DNA of 64,000 bases from an uncultured Burkholderiales bacterium (GTDB taxonomy: Bacteria; Pseudomonadota; Gammaproteobacteria; Burkholderiales; Burkholderiaceae_E), in the NCBI GenBank assembly GCA_902826305.1, contig CADEEH010000003.1, forward strand, positions 23,359 to 87,358. Reading direction: 5' to 3'. Numbering within the stretch: position 1 is the first letter of the stretch; each line of letters begins with the position of its first letter. The translations under genes and the position numbers were made by a program. Shown in pieces: positions 1 through 8,860 of the stretch. The notes under the pieces were generated by a model, which was given only the letters and a program-made list of their open reading frames with translations, was not told where the DNA came from and made no database searches.

Positions 1-381
1 CAGCTCACCTCCTACGGCGGCGACGGTGCGTATGTCGCGATCTACCTCGTCGATCGCACCGGCAAGTATCACAGTACGTTGTGGGTCGCGGCACCCAAGG
101 TCAAGTACTGGAGCCACCTGCGCGACTGGTCGCGCGCGACCGCCGGGGCGGTCAAGGTGGACGGCATCAGCGGCGCCAGCGTCGGTGCGGGCAAGACACT
201 GCGGGTGACGGTCGAACTCGCGGACGCGCTGCTGGACGCGGGCTACGAGATCCGCATCGACACCGCCGTGGAGAAGATGAAAGACAACCCGTCGGAAGTG
301 GCGGTTCCGCTGACCCGGGCGGGCACGGACAAGGTCGCGGTCGGGCGAGGCTACGTCAAGTCGTTCCGCTACACGCTCTGA
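1..381 (+). CDS. DUF2271 family periplasmic protein (3' part)
   Basis: The gene enters from the left edge; 126 residues in frame 1 end at a TGA at 379-381. The piece has the DUF2271 pattern: an AYVAIYLVD strand, a TLWVAAPK strand, a WSHLRDW helix, a DGISGAS turn, then alternating strands and a GYVKSFRYTL end. DUF2271 proteins are small exported proteins of unknown biochemical role usually found beside PepSY membrane flavoproteins and ApbE, as here (the flavoprotein gene starts 17 bases later). The signal peptide and start lie outside the window. Family assignment is by pattern memory and is fairly secure given the neighbours. Confidence 0.7.
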   Translation, partial: QLTSYGGDGAYVAIYLVDRTGKYHSTLWVAAPKVKYWSHLRDWSRATAGAVKVDGISGASVGAGKTLRVTVELADALLDAGYEIRIDTAVEKMKDNPSEVAVPLTRAGTDKVAVGRGYVKSFRYTL

Positions 382-397
382 ACGGGCCTGGACGCCG

Positions 398-2608
398 ATG
401 CTGCGCAGGCTGCACTCGACACTGGGGCTGATCGCCGCGCTGCTGCTGCTGGTGGTCGCGCTGACCGGCGCGGTGTTGTCGGTGTTCCCGACCATCGAGC
501 GCGCGGCGGCACCGGCTGACGGCGGCGTTGACGTCGCGACACTCGCCGGCCGTGTCGTCGCCACCGTGCCGGGTGTCGAGTCGCTGGTGCGTGATCCGTC
601 GGGTGCGATCGTCGCCTACCACCGGGTGGGTGATGCGCAGCGGGTATCGCGTATCGATCCGGCCAGCGACAAGATACTCGCCGCCTACGAGGCGTCGGCG
701 ATCCAGCGCTGGGTGAAGAACCTGCATCGCCGGCTGCTGCTCGATGACGCCGGTCGGGCAGCGATCGGCGTGACGGCCGCCTGCATGCTGGTCATCCTGG
801 TCTGCGGCCTGCTGCTGCTCGTTCGGCAGATGGGCGGCTGGAGACGGCTGGCCGGCCGGCTGCGCGGTGATTCGCTGCAACGACTGCACAACGAACCGGC
901 CCGCCTCGCGCTGGCCGGGCTGGTATTGTCCGCCGCCACCGGCGTGCTGATGTCGCTGGCGAGTTTCGGCCTGATCCCCGAAGGCGGCGGCACCGACCCG
1001 CTGCTGGACCTGCAGCCGAGCGCGGCGACCACCATCGCGCTTGGTGACATGCCGGCGCTGCGGGCGGTCGACGTGTCACGCCTGCGGCAGCTGAAACTGG
1101 CGAACCCGGGTGATGCCGGCGATGTGATCGAGCTGGAGACCACCGACGGTGCGGGTGCGATCGATCCGGCCACCGGCGACTGGCTGGCGTACGTCGCCCT
1201 CGACCGCTGGCAGCGCCTGCATGCGACGGTGCGCATGTTGCACACCGGCGAGGGCCTGTGGTGGCTCGCGTTGCTGCTGGGCGCGTCGTCGCTGACGGTG
1301 CCGCTGCTGGCGGTGACCGGGATGTTGATCTGGCGGCGTCGGCGCCGGAGCATGCCGCGCCTGGTCGGCAATGTGCCGGCCCAGGAAGCCGATACCGTGC
1401 TGCTGGTCGGCAGCGAGACCAACACCACCTGGGCGTTCGCCTCGGCGCTGCACACGGCGCTGACCCGCGCCGGGTTGTCTGTGCACACGGTATCGATGAA
1501 CGAGCTCGCGGACGGCTATCGCCACGCACGTCGCCTGCTGGTGCTGACGGCGACCTATGGGGACGGCGAGGCGCCGGAGGGCGCGCGCCGGTTCGTGGCG
1601 AGGCTGGAGCGGATGGCGGCACCGACCGGCGTGGCGTTCGCGGTGCTCGGCTTCGGTGACCGCCAGTTTCCGCGCTTCTGTGCGTTCGCGCGCCAGGTGC
1701 ACGCGGTGCTCGTTGCCAAGGGATTCGAGCCGCTGCGCGAGCCGGGCACGGTCGACCGGCAGTCCGAGCCCGAGTTCCGCGACTGGTGCGAATGGCTCGG
1801 TAAGGCGCTTGGTGTGGTGCTCGACATCCAATACACGCCGCCGCTGATCCGCACCACCGCGCTGACATTGGTCTCGCGCATCGACTACGGTGCCGATCCG
1901 CAGACGTTTGCCGCGGTCCTTCGTTTCGCACCCACGGCGCTCGCCGGCGGGTGGCGATCCTGGCTGGGGGCCTCGAGGCTGCCGGCCTTCGAGACCGGGG
2001 ATCTGCTGGGCGTCGTTGCGCCCGGCGGGGCCTCGCCGCGTTACTACTCGCTGGCCAGCGCGGCCGCCGACGGCGCGGCCGAGATCTGCGTACGCCGACA
2101 GGTCGGGGGCGTGTGCTCGACCTTCCTGACCGGGCTGCAGCCCGGCGCGCAGATCCAGGCGTTCGTTCGGCCGCACTCGAGCTTTCGCCCGGCGGCCGGC
2201 GAGCAGCCGGTGATCCTGATCGGCGCGGGCACCGGTATCGGTCCGCTGATCGGCTTCATCCGGCACAACCCGCCGCAGCGCGCCATGTACCTGTACTTCG
2301 GGGCCCGCGATGCCGAGGGCGACTTCCTCTATCGCGACGAGTTGCACGGCCTGGTCGACGACCGCCGCCTGCGCGCGTTGACGACCGCGTTCTCGCGATC
2401 CGTCGAGCGCGCGTATGTGCAGGATCGCCTGGTCGCCGACACGCAGCGGCTGCGCGAGCTGATCGCCCAGGGCGCCCAGGTGATGGTCTGCGGCGGCCGC
2501 AAGATGGCCGACGGCGTGGCGAAGGCCTGGGAGGGCATCCTCGTGGGCAGCGGCCTCTCGGTGGCGCAGCTGCGCGCACAAGGGCGTTATGTCGAAGACG
2601 TCTATTGA
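398..2608 (+). CDS. PepSY-type membrane flavoprotein reductase (flavodoxin + FNR domains)
   Basis: A 736-residue electron carrier across the inner membrane. The N-terminus is a PepSY_TM region with helices near residues 8-28, 127-150, 168-190 and about 285-312, the last ending in WRRRRR. A flavodoxin domain follows (about 333-475; LLVGSETN and TATYGDGEAPEG loops bind FMN), then a ferredoxin-NADP reductase module with the FAD motif RYYSLAS near 547 and the pyridine-nucleotide motif GAGTGIGP near 609. It resembles sulfite-reductase-like flavoproteins of iron-uptake and flavinylation loci. Electrons likely run from cytosolic NADPH through FAD and FMN to a periplasmic acceptor. It lies between the DUF2271 gene and apbE, whose start overlaps its end. 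Confidence 0.85.
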   Translation: MLRRLHSTLGLIAALLLLVVALTGAVLSVFPTIERAAAPADGGVDVATLAGRVVATVPGVESLVRDPSGAIVAYHRVGDAQRVSRIDPASDKILAAYEASAIQRWVKNLHRRLLLDDAGRAAIGVTAACMLVILVCGLLLLVRQMGGWRRLAGRLRGDSLQRLHNEPARLALAGLVLSAATGVLMSLASFGLIPEGGGTDPLLDLQPSAATTIALGDMPALRAVDVSRLRQLKLANPGDAGDVIELETTDGAGAIDPATGDWLAYVALDRWQRLHATVRMLHTGEGLWWLALLLGASSLTVPLLAVTGMLIWRRRRRSMPRLVGNVPAQEADTVLLVGSETNTTWAFASALHTALTRAGLSVHTVSMNELADGYRHARRLLVLTATYGDGEAPEGARRFVARLERMAAPTGVAFAVLGFGDRQFPRFCAFARQVHAVLVAKGFEPLREPGTVDRQSEPEFRDWCEWLGKALGVVLDIQYTPPLIRTTALTLVSRIDYGADPQTFAAVLRFAPTALAGGWRSWLGASRLPAFETGDLLGVVAPGGASPRYYSLASAAADGAAEICVRRQVGGVCSTFLTGLQPGAQIQAFVRPHSSFRPAAGEQPVILIGAGTGIGPLIGFIRHNPPQRAMYLYFGARDAEGDFLYRDELHGLVDDRRLRALTTAFSRSVERAYVQDRLVADTQRLRELIAQGAQVMVCGGRKMADGVAKAWEGILVGSGLSVAQLRAQGRYVEDVY

Positions 2609-3557
2609 CTGGCTGCCTCGCTGGCGGTTGAACGATTGCCGCGCGTCCGGCGACACGATGGGCACACGCTACAGCGCGCGTTTCCACGCACCACAAGGCA
2701 CGGACGTGCGACGGATCGTCGCCGACCTGCACACCGCGGTCACCGCGGTCGACGATCGGATGTCGAACTGGAAATCCGATTCCGAGCTGTCCCGATTGAA
2801 CCGGGCGGCGATCGGGGACTGGGTCTGCCTATCCGCCGACCTCGTGGCCGTCCTCGTCCGCGCGATGGAGATCGGACGCGGGACCGGCAACGCATTCAAC
2901 ATCGGCGTCGGTGACCTCGTCGGCGAGTGGGGCTTCGGCCCGTCCGGCCAGCACTGCCCGCCGGCCGCGCCCTGGAGCGTGCGTCCGCGTCTACCGGTCG
3001 ACGAGTTGTTGGAGGTCGACAGGATCGGATGCCGGGCGCGCAAGGTCGGGCCGGTTGCACTGGACCTGTGCGGCATCGCCAAGGGCTTCGGTGTCGACCA
3101 GCTCGCTGGGGTTCTCGACCGTCACGGCATGGAGTCCTGGCTCATCGGCATCGACGGCGAATTGCGCTCTCGAGGCTGCAAGCCGGATACGTCGCCATGG
3201 ACGATCGCGCTGGAAGCGCCCGATGACAACCAACGTGCCGCCATGGGTGTGGTCGAACTGGGCGACGCGGCGATCGCCACCTCGGGTGACTACCGGCACC
3301 GGACCCGGATCGACGGCCAGCGGGTCTCACACACGATGGATCCACGCGCCGGCGGACCGCTGCGAGGCGAGCTCGCCAGTGTCACCGTCATCAGGGCAAC
3401 CTGCATCGATGCCGACGCCTATGCGACCGCGCTGATGGTCCTCGGCGAGAAGGCGGGTCTCGACCACGCACGGCGGGTCGGCCTCGATGTCTTGTTCGTC
3501 GCGCGGGTCGGCGAAGGATTTCGCGCGATCGGCACCGGGTTCTTCGACCGCGCATAG
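2589..3557 (+). CDS. apbE: FAD:protein FMN transferase, ApbE family
   Basis: 322 residues. ApbE attaches FMN covalently to a Thr or Ser of target proteins outside the cytoplasm. Family features seen: the GTRYSARF strand at the start of the domain, the GIAKGFGVDQL flavin-binding helix, GIDGELRSRG, the HTMDPRAGG motif and DADAYATALMVLG, which carries the Mg2+-binding acidic and Thr residues. The ATG lies 20 bases inside the upstream flavoprotein gene, so translation is probably coupled. No clear signal peptide or lipobox is visible from this start, whereas many homologues have one; a different start or a membrane-tethered state is possible. Likely flavinylates a PepSY- or DUF2271-associated domain of the same operon. 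Confidence 0.9.
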   Translation: MSKTSIDWLPRWRLNDCRASGDTMGTRYSARFHAPQGTDVRRIVADLHTAVTAVDDRMSNWKSDSELSRLNRAAIGDWVCLSADLVAVLVRAMEIGRGTGNAFNIGVGDLVGEWGFGPSGQHCPPAAPWSVRPRLPVDELLEVDRIGCRARKVGPVALDLCGIAKGFGVDQLAGVLDRHGMESWLIGIDGELRSRGCKPDTSPWTIALEAPDDNQRAAMGVVELGDAAIATSGDYRHRTRIDGQRVSHTMDPRAGGPLRGELASVTVIRATCIDADAYATALMVLGEKAGLDHARRVGLDVLFVARVGEGFRAIGTGFFDRA

Positions 3558-3621
3558 CCGACCACCTTACGCCTGGTGACCGCACTGCTCGACGGTGACG
3601 ACGATGCCGACGCGACCCTTG

Positions 3622-4233
3622 TCACGGTGGCCGCCGAGGTGCGGCGAGGCGGGTCGTACTTCCGGCATCGTCACCCCAGATCGTCTCTTCGTTCCATCCG
3701 AGCGCGGAGAACTCCGCGGCACGCAGCGGCGCCTCACCCGCGGCGAAGAACTCATCGAGCTGGGGCGGATCGACGGTGGTGCCCGCAAGCATCGCGTGGG
3801 CCTGGCCGCGATGATGGATCTGGTGCTGGAACAGGTGCAGGAGCAGCCGGTCGCGGCGCTCGACCTGGACCCGAGTGTCGCCACGGTTGATTCGCACCTC
3901 GCCATCCAGCGAGGCATCCGTCAGCGCCTCACAGACGGCGAGCAGACGGCGGTCGACCAGCGCCTGCTCGCGCTGCAGGTCGGCAACCGTGGCACACGGC
4001 GTCGGATCGTTCCACGCGGCCGGCCCGAGCCAGCCACCTTCCAGGCTGTCGACGTAGAACCGGTCGATGACCAGGACGTGATTGAGCGTGGCCTTGATGG
4101 ACGGGAAGTAGCTCGTGCGGGAGGCCTCGAACTCCGCCTGTGTCAGGCAGGCGCACGCGGCGAGCAGGCGATGATTGGCCCAGGCATTGTTGTAGGCCAT
4201 CCCACGGAACGTACCGACCAGTGACGCGTGCAC
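3622..4233 (-). CDS. DinB/DUF664 family protein
   Basis: 203 residues, a four-helix bundle of the DinB-like superfamily of metal-dependent thiol transferases and related enzymes. The expected metal triad is visible: His52 in LNHVL, and His137 and His141 in HLFQHQIHHRGQAH. The stretch MAYNNAWANHRLL at residue 12 is the usual family beginning, so a start at that Met is also possible. It converges with apbE across 64 bases and lies 110 bases beyond livF on the same strand, so it could be the last gene of that operon or independent. Substrate cannot be read from the sequence. Confidence 0.8.
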   Translation of the reverse strand: MHASLVGTFRGMAYNNAWANHRLLAACACLTQAEFEASRTSYFPSIKATLNHVLVIDRFYVDSLEGGWLGPAAWNDPTPCATVADLQREQALVDRRLLAVCEALTDASLDGEVRINRGDTRVQVERRDRLLLHLFQHQIHHRGQAHAMLAGTTVDPPQLDEFFAAGEAPLRAAEFSALGWNEETIWGDDAGSTTRLAAPRRPP

Positions 4234-4343
4234 ATGTGCCTCCGGGGTCGCCCGGCGCCACGGGCTCGGGATCGAGTCTAGGCGAAACGAATGCCGTCGA
4301 CGATCGGCGCCAGCACGACGGACGTGGGTTCAGCCCGACCCGG

Positions 4344-5045
4344 TCAGACCCCCAGATGACGATGCCAGAGCCCGCGGTCCGCATCCAGCGCCGCGGAGCT
4401 TCCTTCCCACACCACACGCCCCTTCTCCAGGATCACGTGCCGATCGGCCACCGTCACCAGCCTGGCCACGTACTTGTCGATGACCAGCATCGCGTGGCCG
4501 GCCGCTCGCAGCGCCTGCAACGCCTGCCAGATCTCCTCGCGCACCAGCGGGGCCAGCCCTTCGGTCGCTTCGTCCAGGATCACCAGGTGCGGATGGGTGA
4601 CCAGCGCGCGGCCGATCGCGAGCATCTGCTGCTCGCCGCCCGACAACTGGTTGCCGAGGTGGCCACGGCGTTCGGCCAATTTCGGAAACAGCTCGTAGAC
4701 CCGCGCCGGGGTCCACAACGTGCCGTCGCGCTGGAACGCGGCCAGGTGTTCGTGCACGGTGAGATTGGCGAACACCTGCCGCCCCTCGGGCACGAGCGCG
4801 ATGCCGGCGCGGGCGATGCGGTGGGGCGGCGCGCCGTGGATCGGCTGCTCGCGGAATCGCACCTGGCCTCGGCTCGGCTTCAGCAACCCGACGATGCAGC
4901 GGACCAGGGTCGTCTTGCCCATGCCGTTGCGACCGAGCAGCCCGACGATCTCGCCCGCGGCCACGGTCAGGCCGGCACCGAACAGCACCGGGCTGCTGCC
5001 ATAACCGGCGTGGACGTCGTCGACGCTGAGCAGCGGCGCGTTCAT
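4344..5045 (-). CDS. livF: ABC transporter ATP-binding protein, LivF type
   Basis: 233 residues, the second ATPase of a branched-chain-amino-acid-type (HAAT) importer. Walker A is GRNGMGKTT, the signature LSGGEQQMLAIGRAL, and Walker B LVILDEATEGLAP with the E-G-L-A-P continuation typical of LivF. Length is normal. It is the last of five transport genes and starts 26 bases after the livG stop. With LivG it powers uptake of the ligand bound by the LivK-like protein at 7651-8835. Specificity lies in the binding protein; the linked Rieske dioxygenase argues for an aromatic or related acid rather than leucine. Confidence 0.9.
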   Translation of the reverse strand: MNAPLLSVDDVHAGYGSSPVLFGAGLTVAAGEIVGLLGRNGMGKTTLVRCIVGLLKPSRGQVRFREQPIHGAPPHRIARAGIALVPEGRQVFANLTVHEHLAAFQRDGTLWTPARVYELFPKLAERRGHLGNQLSGGEQQMLAIGRALVTHPHLVILDEATEGLAPLVREEIWQALQALRAAGHAMLVIDKYVARLVTVADRHVILEKGRVVWEGSSAALDADRGLWHRHLGV

Positions 5046-5070
5046 CCGGCGTGCCCGCGGTGATCGACGG

Positions 5071-5820
5071 TCACGCGGTTTCTCCGTCGCCCAGGTAGGC
5101 CGCGACCACGTCGGCGTCGGCGCGCACCTCGGCCGGCGTGCCGCGGGCGATCACACGTCCGTTGACCAGCACGCTGACCCGGTCGGCCAGCCGGAACACC
5201 GCATCGACGTCGTGTTCGATCAGCAGCACCGCGGTGCGACCGCGCAGCCCGGCGATCAGCGTTTCCATGTGGGCCGACTCCTCGGCGCCCAGGCCGGCCA
5301 TCGGCTCGTCCAGCAGCACCAGGCGCGGGCCGGCGGCCAGTGCCATCGCCACCTCGAGCACACGCCGTTCGCCGTGTGACAACGCGTCGATCCGTCGATC
5401 ACCCCGGGCCGCGAGCCGCAGTCCGGACAGGATGTCGTCGGCCTGCTCGAACAGCGCGTGTTCTCGTGCCACCGGTGCCCATGCCCGCAGGCTGCTGCCC
5501 TGCGCCGCCTGCAGTGCCAGCGCGACATGGTCACGCACCGTGAAGTGGGCGAACAGCCGCGTGATCTGGAACGACCGTGCAAGCCCCAGGCGGGCGCGCC
5601 GGTTCGCAGGCCAGTGCGTGATGTCGCGGCCGTCGAAGCTGACGCGCCCTTCGTCGGGTGTGAGCTGCCCGGCGAGTTGCGCGACCAGTGTCGTCTTGCC
5701 GGCGCCGTTCGGCCCGATCAGTGCATGGATCTCACCGGCGCCCACCTGCAGGTCGACCCGGTCGGTGGCGACCAGGGCGCCGAAACGCTTGACCAGTCCG
5801 GCCACCGTCAACAACGTCAT
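5071..5820 (-). CDS. livG: ABC transporter ATP-binding protein, LivG type
   Basis: 249 residues. Walker A GPNGAGKTT, the Q-loop region RSFQITRLF, a modified signature LSHGERRVLEVAMAL, Walker B LVLLDEPMAGL and switch His in IEHDVDAVF all match LivG. The reading frame stays open far upstream, but the true start is the ATG at 5820, which overlaps the livM stop as ATGA; this gives normal length and the usual N-terminus MTLLTVAGLVKRFGAL. Acts with LivF, LivH and LivM at the inner membrane. Confidence 0.92.
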   Translation of the reverse strand: MTLLTVAGLVKRFGALVATDRVDLQVGAGEIHALIGPNGAGKTTLVAQLAGQLTPDEGRVSFDGRDITHWPANRRARLGLARSFQITRLFAHFTVRDHVALALQAAQGSSLRAWAPVAREHALFEQADDILSGLRLAARGDRRIDALSHGERRVLEVAMALAAGPRLVLLDEPMAGLGAEESAHMETLIAGLRGRTAVLLIEHDVDAVFRLADRVSVLVNGRVIARGTPAEVRADADVVAAYLGDGETA

Positions 5821-6740
5821 CGCGCGAACCATCCGGCGATGCCGCGGCGTGCGAACAGGACGACGGCCAGCAGCACCCAGCCGGTCCAGAACGCCCAGTA
5901 CGGGGTGTAGGCCGCGAGCACCTCTTCCAGCAGCAGCAGCACCGCCGCCCCGAGCACGCCGCCCCACAACGAGCCGACCCCACCGAGGATCACCATCACC
6001 ATCAGCGTGCCCGATTGTGTCCAGTGCAACGCGTTCGGGCTCACGTAGCCTTGCAGGTTCACGCTGAGCGCCCCGGCGATGCCGCAGACCACGCCGCCGA
6101 CGGTGAAGACCAGCCGCTGGATCGTCAGCGTCGGGAAACCCAGCGCCTGCGCCCGCAGTTCGTCGTCGCGCAACGCCAGCAGCGCACGGCCCAGGCGGGA
6201 CGGCACCATCCGGTGCAACGCATACAGTGCCAGCGCCAGCAGCAGCAGCGACACCCACCACAACGTGGGCCCGTGTTTCAGGTCCAGGCCGAAGCCCAGC
6301 ACCGACCGCGCGCGCACGTTGAGTCCTTCGTCGCCGCCCCAGGCCTTGATCGAGTTGGCCAGGTAATACAGCATCTGCGCGAACGCCAGGGTGATCATGA
6401 TGAAGTACACGCCGCGTGTGCGCAGCGAGATCGCCCCGATCGCCCCCGCCGCCGCGCCGCAGACCGCGACCGTCAGCAGCAGGTGCGCCGCGGCGTGGTG
6501 GACTCCTTCGGTCAGCGCGATGCCGGTCGTGTAGGCGCCCAGCCCGAAGAACGCCGCATGCCCGAGCGAGACCATGCCGCCGTACCCCAGCACCAGGTTC
6601 AGGCTGGTGGCTGCCAGCGCATAGACCGCGATGCGGGTGGCCAGGCTCAGGTAGAAGCCGGCATCGAACGCGTCCAGCAGGGCCGGCAGCAGAACCAGCA
6701 CGATGCCGGCCGCCGCCAGTGCCAGCGTGCGCGCCGTCAT
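5817..6740 (-). CDS. livM: Branched-chain-type ABC permease, LivM type
   Basis: 307 residues, very hydrophobic, with the LivM core LGYGGMVSLGHAAFFGLGAY and the cytoplasmic loop ALRDDELRAQALGF that contacts the ATPase. The start at 6740 (MTARTLALAAAG) overlaps the livH stop by four bases; the frame is open upstream but that part does not look like permease. It pairs with LivH to form the membrane channel. Family length and helix pattern are normal. Confidence 0.92.
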   Translation of the reverse strand: MTARTLALAAAGIVLVLLPALLDAFDAGFYLSLATRIAVYALAATSLNLVLGYGGMVSLGHAAFFGLGAYTTGIALTEGVHHAAAHLLLTVAVCGAAAGAIGAISLRTRGVYFIMITLAFAQMLYYLANSIKAWGGDEGLNVRARSVLGFGLDLKHGPTLWWVSLLLLALALYALHRMVPSRLGRALLALRDDELRAQALGFPTLTIQRLVFTVGGVVCGIAGALSVNLQGYVSPNALHWTQSGTLMVMVILGGVGSLWGGVLGAAVLLLLEEVLAAYTPYWAFWTGWVLLAVVLFARRGIAGWFAR

Positions 6741-7654
6741 CCGCGCGCGGGGAACAGGCCGCGCGGCCGCCAGACCAGCACCGCCGCCATGAACACGTAC
6801 ACCGCCACCGACGCCAGCGCCGGCCCGGCCGCGCTGGCCCACGACGGCGGCAGGAACACACGCAGCAGCGCCGGCAACGCGGTTCGTCCCAGTGTATCGA
6901 CCGCACCCACCAGCAGTGCACCGACGAACGCGCCGCGCATCGAGCCGATGCCGCCGATCACGACGACAACGAAGGCCAGGATCAGGATGTTCTCACCCAT
7001 GCCGACCTGCACCGCCAGCAGCGGACCGAGCAGCGCGCCGGCGACCGCACACAACCCGGCGCCGATGCCGAACACCGCCGTGAACAGCCGATCGACGTCC
7101 ACACCCATCACCCGGGTCATCTCGCGATTGGCGGCACCGGCGCGAACCAGTGCGCCCAGCCGCGTCTTCTGCACCAGCAGCCACATCATCAGCGCCAGCG
7201 CCAGTCCGACGCCGATGATCAGCAGCCGGTACGCGGGGTAGGGCAGTCCGGGCAGCAGTTGCACCGGCCCGTCGAGCGCGGCCGGCGCGGCCAGCGGCAG
7301 GTCGTTGCCGAAGACCATCTTCACGCCGTCGTTCAGGATCAGGATCAGCGCGAAGGTGGCCAGCACCTGCGACAGATGGTCGCGGGTGTACAGCGTGCGC
7401 AGCAGCGTCGTCTCCAGCAGCATGCCGAAGGCGGCGGTGGCGAGCACCGCGATCCCGACGCCGAGTGTGAACGATCCGGTGGCCGCGGTGGCCCAGGCGG
7501 CGACGAACGCGCCCACCATGTACAGCGAGCCGTGGGCGAGGTTGATCATGTCCATCACGCCGAACACCAGCGTGAGCCCCGCGGCCAGCAGGAACAGCAT
7601 CAGCCCGAACTGGGCGCCGTTGAGCGCCTGTTCGAGAAGGAGGATGCCGCTCAC
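6737..7654 (-). CDS. livH: Branched-chain-type ABC permease, LivH type
   Basis: 305 residues with the LivH core GLTLVFGVMDMINLAHGSLYM near the N-terminus, an AGAANREMTRVMGVD coupling loop, and FVVVVIGGIGSMRGA near the C-terminus. The best start is a GTG at 7654 overlapping the binding-protein stop (GTGA), giving VSGILLLEQALNGAQFGLM, the family's usual beginning. An ATG start would lose the first helix. It continues the chain of four-base overlaps that joins livK, livH, livM and livG. Confidence 0.9.
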   Translation of the reverse strand: MSGILLLEQALNGAQFGLMLFLLAAGLTLVFGVMDMINLAHGSLYMVGAFVAAWATAATGSFTLGVGIAVLATAAFGMLLETTLLRTLYTRDHLSQVLATFALILILNDGVKMVFGNDLPLAAPAALDGPVQLLPGLPYPAYRLLIIGVGLALALMMWLLVQKTRLGALVRAGAANREMTRVMGVDVDRLFTAVFGIGAGLCAVAGALLGPLLAVQVGMGENILILAFVVVVIGGIGSMRGAFVGALLVGAVDTLGRTALPALLRVFLPPSWASAAGPALASVAVYVFMAAVLVWRPRGLFPARG

Positions 7655-8835
7655 TTCATGTTGCAGGCCTGCACGTACGCGTCGCCGTGGTCCTTCAGGA
7701 TCGGTTCGTCGAAGGACTTGTTGACGAGACCGCCCTTGCCGTCGTTGCCGACGGTGCGCACGTAGTAGTTCTGCACCGGATACTGGTTGCTGTTGAAGCG
7801 GAACGGCCCGCGCACCGAATCCCACTTCGCGCTCTTCAGAGCCTTGCGCACCGCGTCGACGTCGTCGAGCCTGCCCTTCAGGTCGCGGACCGCGGCGTGG
7901 ATCAGCTGGGCGGTGTCGTAGCCCTGGCTCGCGTACAGCGTGGGCATCCGCTTGTATTCCTGCTGGAAGGCGGCGACGAACTTCTGGTTGGCGGGATTGG
8001 CGAAGTCCGGCGACCAGTGCGCGGTGTTGAAGATGCCGGCCATCGCGCCGCCGACCGGGCCGATCACGTCCTGGTCGGCGGAAAAGCCGGGCAACAGCAG
8101 CGTGCTCTGCGCACCCAGTCCGGCGCCGACGAACTGCTTGATGAAGTTGATGCCCATGCCGCCCGGCAGGAACACGTAGACCGCCTGCGGCCTGGCGGCA
8201 CGGATCTCGGCCAGTTCGGCCGCGTAATCGAGCTGGCCGAGCTTGGTGTAGTTCTCGCCCAGCACCTGGCCCTTGAACATGCGCTTGAAGCCGGCCAGCG
8301 AATCCTTGCCCGCCTGGTAGTTGGGTGCGAGCAGGTAGACACTCTTCAGGCCGCGCTGGTTGGCGAGCTGGCCGGCGGCCTCGTGATAGGCGTCGTTCGG
8401 CCACGAGACCGCGAAGAACAGCGGATTGCAGTCCTTGCCCGCCATCGGGCTGGGCGCCGCGTTCGGGCTCAGGTAGATGACCTTGTTGTCCAGCGCCTCG
8501 GGCAGCGCGGCCAGCATGATGTTGGAGAACACGACACCGGTCATGAAGTCGACCTTGTCGCGTTTGATGTTCTTCTCGAAGAGCTGGCGCGCGACGTCCG
8601 GCTTGAACTGGTCGTCGGCGATCAGCACCTCGGCCGGCAGCCCGCCGAGTTTGCCGCCGTTGAGCTTGACCGCGAGCAGGAAACCGTCGCGGATGTCGTT
8701 GCCCAGCGCCGATTGTGGACCGGACAACGTGCTGACGAAGCCGACCTTGACCTTGTCGGCGGCCGACGCGCCGCCGGCCAGGGGAAGACCGCCGGCGAGC
8801 ACGGCGAGAACGGCAAGTGAGCGCAAGGGGTTCAT
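7651..8835 (-). CDS. ABC substrate-binding protein, LivK/HAAT type
   Basis: 394 residues with a Sec signal peptide (MNPLRSLAVLAVLAGGLPLAGGA, cleavage near ASA-AD). The mature protein begins KVKVGFVSTLSGPQSALGND, the typical periplasmic ligand-binding fold of this class. It supplies ligand to LivHMGF. It lies between the Rieske beta-subunit gene (25 bases away) and livH (overlapping), so the transporter probably imports a substrate, or precursor, of the dioxygenase. Homologues of this subgroup often serve aromatic acids, but the ligand is inference here. Confidence 0.88.
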   Translation of the reverse strand: MNPLRSLAVLAVLAGGLPLAGGASAADKVKVGFVSTLSGPQSALGNDIRDGFLLAVKLNGGKLGGLPAEVLIADDQFKPDVARQLFEKNIKRDKVDFMTGVVFSNIMLAALPEALDNKVIYLSPNAAPSPMAGKDCNPLFFAVSWPNDAYHEAAGQLANQRGLKSVYLLAPNYQAGKDSLAGFKRMFKGQVLGENYTKLGQLDYAAELAEIRAARPQAVYVFLPGGMGINFIKQFVGAGLGAQSTLLLPGFSADQDVIGPVGGAMAGIFNTAHWSPDFANPANQKFVAAFQQEYKRMPTLYASQGYDTAQLIHAAVRDLKGRLDDVDAVRKALKSAKWDSVRGPFRFNSNQYPVQNYYVRTVGNDGKGGLVNKSFDEPILKDHGDAYVQACNMK

Positions 8836-8860
8836 CTCGATCCCGGGGTGGTGATGCGGT

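Noticed and set aside
5071..6921. A 616-codon open frame on the minus strand spanning livG and part of livM
   Set aside because: Only the last 249 codons are LivG; the rest is Arg/Gly-rich shadow of livM. The ATGA overlap at 5817-5820 fixes the true start.
6737..8404. A 555-codon frame across livH and the binding-protein gene
   Set aside because: The part above 7654 is the shadow of the binding-protein gene. LivH starts at the GTG overlapping that gene's stop.
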